Notes under the pieces: model-generated
Database searches by the model: none
What the model saw: the letters and a program-made list of their open reading frames with translations, nothing else
Told to the model about the DNA's origin: nothing
NCBI RefSeq assembly: GCF_028769735.1
Contig: NC_088170.1
Span: 58,437,585-58,501,584, forward strand
Length of the DNA stretch: 64,000 nucleotides
Direction: 5' to 3'
DNA from: Zonotrichia leucophrys gambelii
Lineage: Eukaryota > Chordata > Aves > Passeriformes > Passerellidae
Program-made: the position numbers and the translations under genes
Part shown: positions 1-12,566 of the stretch, in pieces
Layout of the letters: each line of letters starts with the position of its first letter
How positions within the stretch are numbered: the first letter of the stretch is position 1

Positions 1-3000
1 TGGCATGGGCTGAGCTGTCCCTGTGCCCTGCAGCAGAGCTCAGTGCCCCAGCCCTGGTGTGCAGGGAGGTGGTGAGGGGGCACTGGTGGGCAGGCTGTCC
101 CCCAGATGGGATCCCAGAGCCTGACACAGCCAACAGCAGGAGGCACTGCCTTGGGGGTCTGAGGAGGAGCAGCCTCTCCTGGGGTTAGGCAAGCCTGACC
201 TGACAGTGCCTCCAGGAAGGGCTTGTGGCAGTGGTGAAGGATTATGTGTGATTCAATGGCACTTCCCTGAGGAGCCATGGCTGCATGCTGCCCTGTCCCA
301 CAGCCAGCCACTGCCCTCAGCAAACAGTGAAACTAAACAACCTGGAGCCCTGTCCTTGTCTTTGTACCACAGCTGAATCAGGGCCTGAGATGAAGGGAAG
401 AGCAAAGCACCAGTTTGGCAACTCTTTTTAGTCAATGAGTAAGCAAGGTCTGACAACAACCTGTTGACCATCCCATCATTGCTAGTAGTGTCTCCTGATT
501 TACAAGTCTCCTGCTTGACTTCAGCAGAGGATTGGGCACTTGTGTAATGCACCTCTGTTGTTATACAACTAACTCCAGCCACACATTTTCTGGTTTCACT
601 TGTGATTCATATCATGCAGGAACTGAAAGGTTCTTAGTGGCTCCTCCCAAACAAAAATCGAAGATTCGAAATACTCAGACCCTTAAGCAGCAACAGGCAC
701 ATCAAGCAAATTGACAGCAGTTAATACTTACAGGACAAAAGCTCACAGAAAATTAGTAAAGTCTGTGAGATGATCTTAACAGCAATTCCAAAACCAGAAG
801 TAAAACCTTCCAGGTTAAAGGGACAGCAAAAGACTTCTCAGTATCTGACAATGAAGTTTGCTACTTTCCCTTATACATCCTCTTGCACAATGCTGCATGT
901 TCAGCTTACATTGAAAGCTTCTGACCCTAAAATCAGGCTTTATATCACATGCCTCAATGAAAGGACTTGTAATAGACTAATCCCAAAGGTATCTAGTTCA
1001 TGGAACGCTTTCCTGGAATTTGTGCAACAACCAAATATTGCAGCCTGGTACTTCCTAAGCTGCCTTATGGTCTGTAGGACATGGGTCCATGGGCAATTTT
1101 TTTTTCAGATACAATTCCCACTTGCAAACTGATAACTTTGTGCTGTCCCAAATTTTTGTGGCATGCAATGTAGGACTCTGAGAAATATACCACATAAGAA
1201 AAAGTTGCAGAAACAAGAACACAGAGAGAAGAACAGACAAACCCTATGGCCTGCCCTTAAGCTGTAATATGTGTTTTTGACCTGCAGTCCAGGCAAGGTC
1301 TCTCCTGAAGTTGCTCACATGCTGCACCCTGGTGTCAAAGCCCACGAGCTATCACTGGACATTCATGTTGCACCTCCTGCTCGGCAGCCCCAGCATAAAT
1401 CCAGCTGGTCCCATTTTTTGGGACAAGGACACCACTTGCTTTAGCTCATTTCTGGAAACCATCCTCACATACAGGGCATGCCCCTGGCCAGGCATCTAAC
1501 CTGGTACTTGCCCCAGAGTTACAGCCCAGCCCAAGAGTCCACAAAATCAGGGGGGTGGTATGGGGGAATGATGTTCAGTACATCACATTTGTCATCCCAG
1601 ATGATGTTCTAACTGCAGGCTTGTTTGTGGAGCCGCAGTTAAGCTGGGACTGGATGCAGATTAGGCTGAGTCTCCTTGCACTCTGACAAGGGAGAAGTGC
1701 CCAGAACAAGAGGCAGGGAGAGGGCAACTGAGGAGGACACACCAGAGGAGAGGTGCAGAGGTGTCCAGTCAGCCAGAATGATGCTGGTCTACAGGGGACA
1801 TGGGAATTCTACCTGTGGCCACTGAGCTCAGGTGTAATCCCTGGACAGAGGAAGGCTCAATGCAGGGTGGTTGTTGTGGGGCTGGGGCTACCTGGTGCAG
1901 TCCTCATTCTTGGGGTCTTGTGATCCCTCAGCCTTGCATCCCAGAAGGTCTGTGAAACCAGAAATCCTGCTAACAAGCCTCCCATAACCACCCCATAACT
2001 ACACAAGTTAATCCTTCACTCCCCTCCTCCCTGCATCTGCAGGGGCTGAGCTCTTTCTCTCACAATATGACAAATCCTTCTGCAGAATTAATTTGATTGA
2101 TATTTAAATCAGCAGCTTTCAACCTGCAGCCCATTAAATCCCACTGGTACAAGGTAAGTAGCCAAAAAATGTGAAGCCTATTATCAGAAGGCTTAAATTT
2201 GTCACACAGGGATCCCACATCTGTTGGGGAAAATGTCTGGGTCCATAAATATAAAATAGTCCACAGCCTCCCAGATGTGTGTGTGCCTGTGAAACATCCA
2301 ATATTTTGGTGGAACAGCCTTCCTATGGAGTTAGAGTTTAGCCATGAGATAAAAATAGCCATGGCTAATATTGGGAAAAATCATCTATGTTTTACAAATT
2401 TATAAAAAGCCATAATGCAAACCCAATTGTGTCATGGCTGTGTCATTTAATATCACATTTAAAATTTGGCCAACCCAACTGGCTAGGCCACTTCTTTTAT
2501 AATTTTGAAGAAAAGAAATGCAAAGTTGTGTGGATTCTGTGTGAGGCTCTCTTTGGTTTCTTGCAGGTTTCTAGCTCTTTCTCCATCACTTAACTGCTTG
2601 AATAATACATTACAATTATAATTCAAGGAGAAAAGCCTTTTGTGGCTGTCAGCAGTGGTAGAAAATGTTTTACCAGTAAAGTCAGGCAGGTATTTTTCTT
2701 GGTGATTGAGGAAGAGCAGGAGGTGAAGCCATGTGAAGCTGTTTCTATGTTCCAACTTTCATTAACAAGCTGAGGCAGGGACTGTATTTGCTCCCTGAGG
2801 GATTGATGTTCGATACTGAACCACAATTTCATGCTGCACAAGGAAAGCTCAGCTTACACTCTCTGAAGGTTGAGGGTGAGTTCAGCAGATGCTGCTGTTT
2901 CACCCATTACATAGGGCCATTCAGCATATTAAAAAAAGTTTTTTGGCTGCGAGCTTATCTTGCCACATGCATAGATATTGAGGATAACACAGAATCAGAC

Positions 3001-3069
3001 AACATTAATTACATGAAATTACTCTTAGCTCTTTGCAGTGATGATGGCAGATGTCCATGTCGAAGTAGG
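1..3069. other. Intergenic, nothing recognised
   Basis: Open frames are short and overlap on both strands, without exon-like conservation or repeat hallmarks that I could recognise. Confidence 0.6.
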
Positions 3070-3160
3070 CAGATGCTATTTGCCTTGGTTTGGAGATGTG
3101 GAAACTGAAGCACAGGGGTGAGCTGCTCAAGATTGCAGGACTGCAAGTACGACCCAGTCC
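3070..3160 (+). mobile_element. Possible MIR SINE core fragment
   Basis: GATGTGGAAACTGAAGCACA followed by GGTGAGCTGCTCAAGATTGCA parallels the MIR core (gaggaaactgaggcacag, then the tRNA-distal core text). It is divergent, as expected for an amniote-wide ancient SINE. An eye match only. Confidence 0.45.
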
Positions 3161-6100
3161 TGCTATTTTTATTTTTCTTTTCCTAGAATGTCCTTGTGTG
3201 ACATGTTACCTGACTTTGTATTATGCCTCCATAGCTTGCCTCTGCACTGCTGACCTTCTGACGTGTCACGTGTTGCTGTGGGTCAGCGACTGGGGCATCC
3301 CTGGGGGCTGAAATGGTTGATCTCCCCTTCACCTTGGGCATGAGTTAGCCACACTCCTGATCCCTTGCTCCTTGCAACACTTTAAACACCTTGCCCACAC
3401 TGAGCTTCCTACAAAAGCATCTTCATCCCTGGAAGTTATTTAAGAAAATGTTCTGTAGCTTTTCTTCAGAAGTACTATAAGGGCAACTGGGCAGGAGTTT
3501 GGATCAGCTGATTTCCTGCCATCTGCTCTAGTCCAACCTGATTTTATCTGAATGAATAAGAAAATGCTGACACCCTATTTTCTGGCAGTGATTGTGCTGA
3601 GGAGCCTCAGCTGTTTGTCACCTGTCATCTCATGCGTTGTGGTGGCTCCAGTCCTCTTCCAGAGCCATCACTGCTGGAACCACCTGGAGGCAACCAGTGA
3701 CTTGGGATACCAGGGTTGCTGTCTAACCAAGGGCTGATGGTTTGGCTCTTGTAGCTGCCGGGCATGTCAGCAGCAGGAGCCTCTCAGATTAACTCACAGC
3801 TGTCCAGAGTACACTTGGTTTTCATGGCACTGGCCTTCCCAGCAGCTTAGCCAAGGTGGAAACACCGAGGAGTGAGGATAGGCAGCTGCTCAGTGCCCAG
3901 GTGAGGAGCACCTGACTCCGTCTGTGCCTCACTGCAGTTCTGGTGGGAGTTAGGTCAGAAAAGGCTTTTTGTGTCCTGCAGCTGAGGTGCTTGTCTGGAC
4001 AAAGGAGGACTCTGCACAGAGGACAGCTATGAAGAATTGAACCTAGATTTCACACTAGCACCTTTTGCACCAGACCACCCCCTGCCTCCCTGCCCCCATT
4101 AAGGATGAATGATAATGTTCACATGAGACAAACAAGTTGTTGTCCTTGGCAAGTACTGATATTCTTGACTGAATGGTTTCTCTGGTGTCATAATTTAATT
4201 GAAATCTAAATATGAATCCAATTATACTCAGCATCTTAGAAATGTGATTTTACTACTACTGTGAGTTTTGAGTTGTCACTGCTTTGAAATCTTTCAAGTT
4301 AGAATTCTTAGACATTACACACATTTATGCCTGTCACATTGCATTCTCCTGCTTCCTTTTGAAAAGAAGGAATCATTAAATGTGTTTGGGGTTTTTTTCT
4401 CACAGGAAAATAAATTTTCTCTTTCTACAATTACATTGAAATAGAGAATGAAAATTGAGCCTTCATGCTTTTTTCCAGTAAATTGAACTATTGTACACTG
4501 GTTTTCTCTCCTACATTGTGCTGGCTTATATTTAATGCATGCCATTGTCATTTCTTTTTCCAGGAAATTCAGATGGTGCTTTGAATGTAACACATCATAT
4601 TTCCATAGATCTTGCTTTTCTTTCTCTTAGTTCTTCTGTTCTTTGGAAGTGTCCTTTCCTGTGCTTGAAAATATTTCTCGTTACTCCACAGACCCCAGCA
4701 TAAAAATGTGTTCCTTTCCAATATGGAAAACAAAAGCAAGAAAACTTGTGGACTGAAATCAAGGCAATTTAATAAGTGAAGGAATAAGATAAAAACCCCC
4801 ACAGGTAATGCAAAGTAAATCACTCACCATCTCCCACAAATAGGCCAATGTCAAGCCACTCACGGAGCAACAGCACCTTTAGAAACCTGAAATATCCCCT
4901 TCTTCCTCCCCCAGTTTTGTTGTTGGCATGATGTTACACAGCCTGGAATATCCTTTTGACCAGTTCAGACCAGCTGTCCCAGCAGTGTGCCCTCCCAGCT
5001 CCATGCCCACTGCCATCCTACTCACTGGGGGAAAGCAGAGTGCAGAAATGAGAAAGCCTTGATGCTGTGCAAGCATTTTCAGCAATAGCTGAAACACTGG
5101 CTTAGCTGCAGATCAAAACACAGCACCATACAGGTTGCTCTGGGGAAAGCTGACTCTGTTCTGGCCAGACCCAGTCCAAATGCCTGCCCAGGGGGAGAAG
5201 ATGGTTGAGACTTTCTCCCCATTCTTACTGCTTTATCCCAAGGCTTGGTGGGCTACCATGGACGGGCAGCCTGGGCAATACAGAAAAGAAACTGGGACTC
5301 TTCTGCATGGAGGAGCACAATGACTACCAGACCAGTGCCTGCTGCTTGTGTCCTTGTTTCTCTGACATCCCTGGGATGTCTGATACCCATTTTTATGCTA
5401 GCAGACAGCTTCAGCACAAGGGTACATCCACAAGCTGCCAGCACATGGCTCCTGGAAGATATGCTTTCAAATCCTCTTTTGGGACATGAGGGAATTCAAT
5501 TTACCATGTTTGCCTTGGGTAAAAGAGGTTGGTGTTCAGCATTTCTGCATTTAATGAGACACAATGCCTTTGGTACATTCTAGATGTGTTGTGTGAATAC
5601 TGGATACTGCCAGCCTGGGCTGGAGCCATGTCTGCATCTTTTCTGTGACATGGCCACTGAGAAGCTCCTTCTGACAGCCTGGGCCAGCCCCAGCCTTGCC
5701 TGGGGGTGCAGCTGGACGCCTCAAAAAATTTAAACCCCAATATTTGTGTGCCTGGTATTGAGCAGAGGTACTCCTCCAGCTGACTTGGTCTGTGATGCCA
5801 TATCTCTACTCTCCCATCCGTGCTTACACGCACTTCCTCAGAAAATGTCTGGAAAAATAGTGATCCATTTCTTTCTGTTCTCTCTTTAAATATCCACCAT
5901 GATCTCTAGGCTTTAAGCAGCCAGTGCCCTAAAAACATAACAGGTTCATTTGTGTGCTCTGTTAAAAACCCTAAGCAAGACATAGGAAAGATTTCAACTT
6001 GCAATGTACATTCTTTTGTGGATCTCTTAATGCTTCACAATGAAGCTGTGCATCTTACATCCACAAGGATAACAAAGGCAATTCAGAAGCATGTAAACTA

Positions 6101-9100
6101 TTGCCAATAGTAATATGATCTGCCTGTTGTGGAATCAAGATTCAAATAAAAATCCTAGTGTCAGGCAATAGCTCTGTTTATAATACTACCTATAAGAGCT
6201 ATAGAGGGGTGAGGAGGGGGCCTGAAGCTGTAGGAATTTCATAGACTGTCAAATTGCAAAGTGGAGCAAAATCCATCCACATAAATATTTATATTAGAGA
6301 GACAAAGCTGCAGCAAATTCTCAGCTGATGGGAAGTGTCTTCAGCTGATGTGAATTTTTATGGCTTGTGCTTTCCAGCGGGGCTGTGACAATTCACATCA
6401 GCAAAGGAGCTGCTCCTCTATAATTAGCCAAATCCTTGCAACAGGGACTACAGTCACTTTCCCCTCAACCCTGCTCTCCACATACAGTTGCTGTTTAACC
6501 AGTCACAAAAATGCTGTTATCAGAGATCTCAACAGCACACCAGAGTATCTGCAACTTGGGCTCCCTGTGAGACAACAGCAGCATTAATTCAGGATCTTTA
6601 GTTATATTAGATGATCAAAGATCAGCAGATCAAAGGAGGCAGTGTCTTCCACAAAACTCTGGATGCAGGAGTTGGGCTGGGTTATGGCAGGGGAGGCAGC
6701 ACAGGGGGGAGGCAGCTGAGCTCTCCCATGGGAAGAGGGGAGAGCACAAGGGGCTGCTTCTGCTTGTGGCCCAGGTCACTCCCCTGCATGGCAGGGTTGG
6801 TGGAATTGTGTTTTACCCTGAGCATTATATCCAGCAAAGCCACCTGTTGGTACAGACAAAACAGCAGAAGGGTTATTGGGGGGAAGAGGTATTGGCCAAA
6901 TGCCCTCCATCACATTTTCCTGGGGCAGCAGAGTAAAGGACAAGCTTCCCCAGCCTGGCTGCAATGTGTAGGAGCATGGGTTGATCTGTGTGGCACTGAG
7001 CAGGCAGTGGTGGAAGGGTCCCTGGTGGGCTGACAGCCTTGTCTCATCCACTGCAACCTGTTGGAAAAATTGGCCAAAAGGGGCTTTCCTGGGGCTGCAC
7101 AGCCCCATCAAATGCCCAGGCAACATCAGAGCTTATCTGGAGAAAGATGCCTACAGTATTAGAGAAAGGCATGGACAAGGCAAGTATCTAGAAACTGGAC
7201 ACCAAAAAGACCACAACATTTCATTATGTAAAGTGAACATAAAACCCATTTTGGATGCACATGCAACTTTCATTGTTCTCACCAGAGGCCAAGGAGTGGC
7301 CTTCATTAGTAATGACCCTGTATCTCAGCTCCAACATCACAAACCTTTCACAGACTTCCCTGCTCCAGGGATGCCCATGCCAAGACCATGCCTGGCACTG
7401 TGGACAGCCTCTACATGACATCCCTTAGCTTGACTAAAGGCATGAGCCTCAGCAGGCTCATGCCATCACCAGTGGCCTGATTAGACCTTTCAGGCAAGGA
7501 CCATGGCATCCTGTCCCAGCATTTCCATGATCATCTGTGCTGTGCTGTGCTGAGCAGGTGAAGGGTTTAGCTGGTCACCTCATCCTCCTTGCCAGGCCCC
7601 AGGGGAGGCAATTTCTTCAGGAAATTAGTTCTATTTCAAAGAGACATTACCCCAGAAAAATCACAAGTGAATTACTTTTCCTAAGACTCTTGCAGCACCA
7701 CTGCCTGCTTGGGCTCCCACACCCTGCTCATTGGAGCAGCCCAGGCTGATGATTTTTTGGCAGCTTATACAGAATTTGACTGCTTTTGCTCTGGACTTGA
7801 CTATATTTCTATTTCAGGCCTGGTGGAGTTGCAGAGTCAGAGAAGACCCAAGGACACCCAGTCCTAAGATAATAGTATTAGTGTTGTGCAACCTAGGTTT
7901 ATTAAATAGATTACATTTTAATTTTACAAGTAACTTTAGATTAGTTTGAGAAGTTTTGTTGATAAACATGATGTTAGAGAAATACACTTAGATTTGTATA
8001 AGGAAGCTTGCTTAATCTTAACTTGTATTCAGACTGAGATAAAAGATAAGACAAAATTAACACTTGATCGTTGTCTTTTCAGGAGATATCCTGAAGAAAA
8101 CAGTTGTTCTTGACAATGTTGAGGGCATTGGTTAAAAATACTGGCTCAAGCAAATAATAGGTATTCCAGTTTGGTAAAATACAATACAACATATCAAGGA
8201 ATGAAAAACCACAAGTCATGTTTGCCTAATAAGACCTGTAATTCTGGAAGAGATTAGGATTTACTGATAGATAATCAGTACCCAATGACCTCATCATTGT
8301 AATATGATGTTGAGGTCAATGCTGCTCTTGAATGCAGTCCCCTGCTTGTCACTGAGCAGGACCTCTGCAAGGTTTTCTGCCTCTGCATTTGGCGTGGGTG
8401 CAGCTGGAATGTGCTGTCCAGTCCTGAACTTCACATTCCAAGAGAGATATAAAAAAAATCCGAGAAATTTCTGCATAGACCAATATTGCCTGAAGGCCTG
8501 AACAACCTCTTACAGGATATCTTCTTCTCTAAATGATCTACAAGACCCTCTATAAGGATTTTGATGTTACAGGTAAAAATACAACTTTCTGCATTTAGAG
8601 TTGATAGATAGGTTTAAGAAAGAAATAATATTTTCACCTATGAAGCTGATGTTTTTCATACATTTGCCATCCCTGGAGAAGTTTCCAGTCAATGTTTCTC
8701 TGAAGGATATCCTCAAATTCAACTATAGATACTGAAACTGAATCAAGGACTAATCTGAGGGAATTAGGTAAAAACTCAAGCCGATTACCTTCATTGTTCT
8801 TCCTGGCCTGATGGTTAGAGGCAATAATCCAGCTCAGACCTATGCAAATCTGAAATTGCAAGTTTGAATTCTGTATGTTTTCATGCTGTACAGTGTTCAA
8901 TGTTGGTGCATGTTATGTAGGAGCTCAGTTTGTGCCAGTGACTGTAGGGCAGCCAATGGACTCCTCATTGAGGAGGAGATCCAGTGCTTGTGGTACTGCT
9001 GTGTCACAGCCGCTGGCTCTGGGGCTCTCAGTGTGTACCTGAGCAACAGAACAGACTTTTATGGTGCATTTAAAACATATCATCTATAAATTATGGAATC

Positions 9101-9800
9101 CTATTCTTTATTTGTCTTTGTGAACACTATTGCAACCTCCAAGCCTGTGTAGTGGAATTGCAGAGGGAATAGTGACTGGTAAATATGCAGGAAGCCACCT
9201 GTGCTGTGGAGCTGGGATGAAGGGCTGGTTGGAACCTCACTGCTGAGGGCCATAAACTGGCATAGGGTCATCTCCCCTCAGTGTGAGGAACTCTGCCAGC
9301 TGTGATTTTTTGGTGGGAATCTCACCAGAGACCAGATCCAGCAGGCAGTGACAGCGCCCAGGGCTGGCTGGCGAATGTGGCTCTGTGTGTGCTGAGCTCC
9401 TGCTCCAGCACACAGCAGCAGCCATCAGCGCAGCACCCACTGCCAGTAGCCAAGGAACACCCACTCCTTTGCTTCACCCCCTGGCAGAGTGGGTTGCATC
9501 ATGTTCCCATCTCATTTCGCTGGAAACAATGTGATGCTCTAATCTTTGGAGCATCTCACGCGTCAGGAGCTGCTGTAAGACAAAGCTGTGTCATTATCAC
9601 CTGCTTCAGCCCAAGGTTGCCAAATCACTGTCTGTTGGTACTTGCAGCCTTGTACATAATAATTTACTTGACAAATTGTAAACAAGCATTTCTTGAGAAG
9701 ATTGTGTGCAGTTCTGCGCAGCACAAACAAGGTCTGGCCGCATTACTGTGTCCTTCCTGTGAGACCATGGAAACTCCAGTATGACTGGAAAATGAAATCA
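3161..9800. other. Intergenic, nothing recognised except one hairpin
   Basis: No exon, LTR or LINE was recognised. A perfect 11-bp stem hairpin lies at 7439-7464 (separate entry). Open frames up to about 145 codons (6611-7418) overlap in several frames and look like chance. Confidence 0.5.
7439..7464. repeat. Perfect 11-bp inverted repeat, 4-base loop
   Basis: GGCATGAGCCT (7439-7449), loop CAGC, then AGGCTCATGCC (7454-7464). It could form a stable hairpin. There is no context suggesting a known RNA. Confidence 0.8.
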
Positions 9801-9807
9801 TTCTGTG

Positions 9808-9840
9808 CTTATGTGTGTGTGTGTATGTGTGTGTGTGTGT
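9808..9840. repeat. (TG)n microsatellite
   Basis: Interrupted TG dinucleotide run of about 33 bp with two TA interruptions. Confidence 0.9.
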
Positions 9841-9845
9841 ACAGA

Positions 9846-12050
9846 CACTCGTGCTCACAGGGAGAGCTGTAGATAAAAGGCATATAGACTGTAGACTACA
9901 TATACTATATATTGCATGTAAACAATGTAGTTATGAAGAAATGCAGTGTATTTATACAAACATATGTATGCATACTCACATATTTGTATGTGTGAGTATG
10001 AGGAGAGAGTCTACAAGAATGAGGGTACAGCCTCTGCACACATGGCCATCACATTTCACCTTCAGCCTGGTGTGAATCCAGAGCTGCTAAAGGACACCCA
10101 GCTGATTGCTCAGGCATGAAAGCTTCTCATTCTGCCCAGTGCAAAGCTGTCAGCAGTCCTGAGAGCTGCTTGATCCTGTCCTTTCTGTGGACAGCACCTT
10201 AACCTGGATGGACCCATTTCTGGTGCGACAAGATCCCAAGGTTTCCTGGGACTAAAAACTAAGGTCCAGACACAGGACCTTTCTCCTCTGCAAGGACTAT
10301 CTCTGCTAGCACTTCAAGCTCACTTTTTCTTTTTAATTATTCCTTTGAGAAGACCAAGGCTTTGAAGAATTTTAGACTGAAGAGCAAAAAACTAAAAATC
10401 TGCCAGTCTGTGTAACTGTGTTTAACTCTATTTTGACTTGGAATGCTAATTTAAAAGCAAGCAGCCAAGAGCACAAGGAATTTCTGATTATTCTGTGCTG
10501 TTACAGACAAGAAGGTTCAGGAATGAGAACAAACCAGATGTCATCAGTATTGCTTGAAACTCTTCTTTCAAAGGGCACAGACATTAAGAGTCTGGTTCAC
10601 TGAGAAATACAAGCTGCTTCTACAGGCTTCTTGCTTCTTTACTATTTCATTATGGCTCTGTGTTCAAATACAGCAGTATTTCCTTTCCCAGCTCAGACTA
10701 TTAAATCTTCATAAATATATATGTTACTCCCACTCCTTGTTTTGGATTTCTTTAGCAGGGTGCAAGAATCACTTCTGCAATGCAATTCTATGAAATCCAG
10801 GAGTTATTCTTCATAGGCTTTTATACTATGTTTGAAAAAATCCCAACATCCATTACATGTGAACTTCATCAGAACCGTGTCTTGATTTATTGACTACATG
10901 ATGGCAATCAAGTTGGTAAAGTTTTACCTCACAAAATAAAAAATCTCTACTCTTTCATCAGGACCCACCCTAGAAGCAGAGTTAAAAATCATGGGTTTGG
11001 GGGCCATCTGATGCTTTGTTTTCTTATAGCCACACTACAAATTATGTCCTCCAATCCCTTTTTGACTTGTTTAAAGACAGGAAAACAAGGCATACACAGC
11101 TGCATGTTTTAAAAAGGCACCTGAGATGGTTTTGTAAGTCCTCCTTGACTTGTTTTAAGAGGTTTGTGTAGTACAAGCTATTTTTAACTGTCTCTTGCTG
11201 TGTGAGGATGAACACTGCAAGCACAGAGTCTTCTCTGCTAGACCTGTGCCTGCTGCGTAGGTGCACCTGCTGGAGATGTCCTTTTGTCAGGCAGGCATGA
11301 GGGAGGCACAGGTATTTTTAGTATTTCTGCATATGTATTTTGCTCTTCTAATCCATGAAGGACAGCATTTTAGGACAAGGACTGTTTCATCTAAGGAGTC
11401 ACCACAGTTGCCTGTAGGAGAGTTTGTTGTTTCCAGCCAGCACATGGCTTGCCATCAGTTCTCAGCAGCTCAGACTTCAGCTCTCAGTGAGCCCTTTGCC
11501 CCAGTATTTCACCAGAAATGATGCTTGCACACACATCCTCCCACTGTCATTTCACAAGACTCAGTTCTAGCGCCAGGGACTCAGCCTTCCTGTTAAAGGT
11601 ATCACCAAAGTGATATTTCTGTTCTGCTTCTCCTATGTTTCTTCCAGCTTGGGGCAGGAATCACCCCACAACTGCAGCAGGTGTTCAACACAATCCCTCT
11701 TTTTTTAGCCCTTCCCAGGATGCAGACCAGGTTTGCTTGTTTGCACTTTGGTGCTGTTCTCAAGGCTCTGTTCCCAGGCCAGCTCAGGCTGTGGAGAAGG
11801 GCACATCCCTCACAGCCATGCCATCATCCTGCCCTCTGCAGCCAGGTTGGTGCTGGGCTGGCAGTGCACACAAGGTCCACAGGAGGGTTCCTCTCTGGCC
11901 CAACGCCCAGGAACTGCCTTAAACCAGCTATCCCTTCATCCACATGTCTCCCACATCCCTCCAGCTACTACCCTTTCAGTCTCTGTCTCCTCCAGATATT
12001 CTGTCTCAGCCCACGAGATGCCTCCAGGTGATGCTAAATCTCCCTGGGTT
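9846..12050. other. Intergenic, nothing recognised
   Basis: No exon or mobile element seen. Overlapping frames at 11635-12056 in all three + frames point to stop-poor sequence rather than coding. Confidence 0.5.
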
Positions 12051-12054
12051 TTTT

Positions 12055-12150
12055 GAGTTTGTTTTCCTTTGTTAGTTTGGTTTTTTGTTTGTTGGAGGGT
12101 TGTGTGTGTGTGTGTGTTTTGTTTGTTTTGTTTTGTTTTTGTTTTTCTAC
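12055..12150. repeat. G/T-rich low-complexity tract with (TG)n
   Basis: Runs of TTTG/TTTTG with a (TG)9-like core near 12101-12117, about 125 bases before the polypyrimidine tract. Confidence 0.85.
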
Positions 12151-12273
12151 TTCTCAGCCTATGTTATTGTGGGTTGAAAATTATCTTTATGATTTTTTAC
12201 TTCACCTTCTGCCCTGCCTGGTTGGATTTCTTTCCATTTGCTCTTTTGGTGGTTCTAATCTGGGGCTTATACA

Positions 12274-12566
12274 TTCCCTCTCCTCTCCTCTCCTCTCCTC
12301 TCCTCTCCTCTCCTCTCCTCTCCTCTCCTCTCCTCTCCTCTCCTCTCCCTCCTCTCTCCTCTCCTCTCCTCTCCTCTCCTCTCCTCTCCTCTCCTCTCCT
12401 CTCCTCTCCTCTCCTCTCCTCTCCTCTCCTCTCCTCTCCCTCCTCCCTCCTCCTCCTCCTCCCTCTCCTCTCCCTCCTCCCTTCCCTCCTCCCTCCTCTC
12501 CTCTCCTCTCCTCTCCTCTCCTCTCCTCTCCTCTCCTCTCCTCTCCTCTCCTCTCCTCCTCTCCCT
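12274..12566. repeat. 293-nt pure polypyrimidine tract, mostly (TCCTC)n
   Basis: Every base from 12274 to 12566 on the + strand is C or T. It consists of two long blocks of the pentamer TCCTC, a short interruption near 12348, and a mixed TCC/CCCTCC block at about 12437-12495. The 178- and 125-codon open frames across it are microsatellite artefacts. Confidence 0.97.

Noticed and set aside
9302..9784. 160-codon + frame
   Set aside because: No recognisable domain, no exon-like splice context, and overlap with a - strand frame.
11635..12056. Three overlapping + frames of 95-116 codons
   Set aside because: All three phases are open at once, showing a stop-poor stretch rather than selection for one frame.
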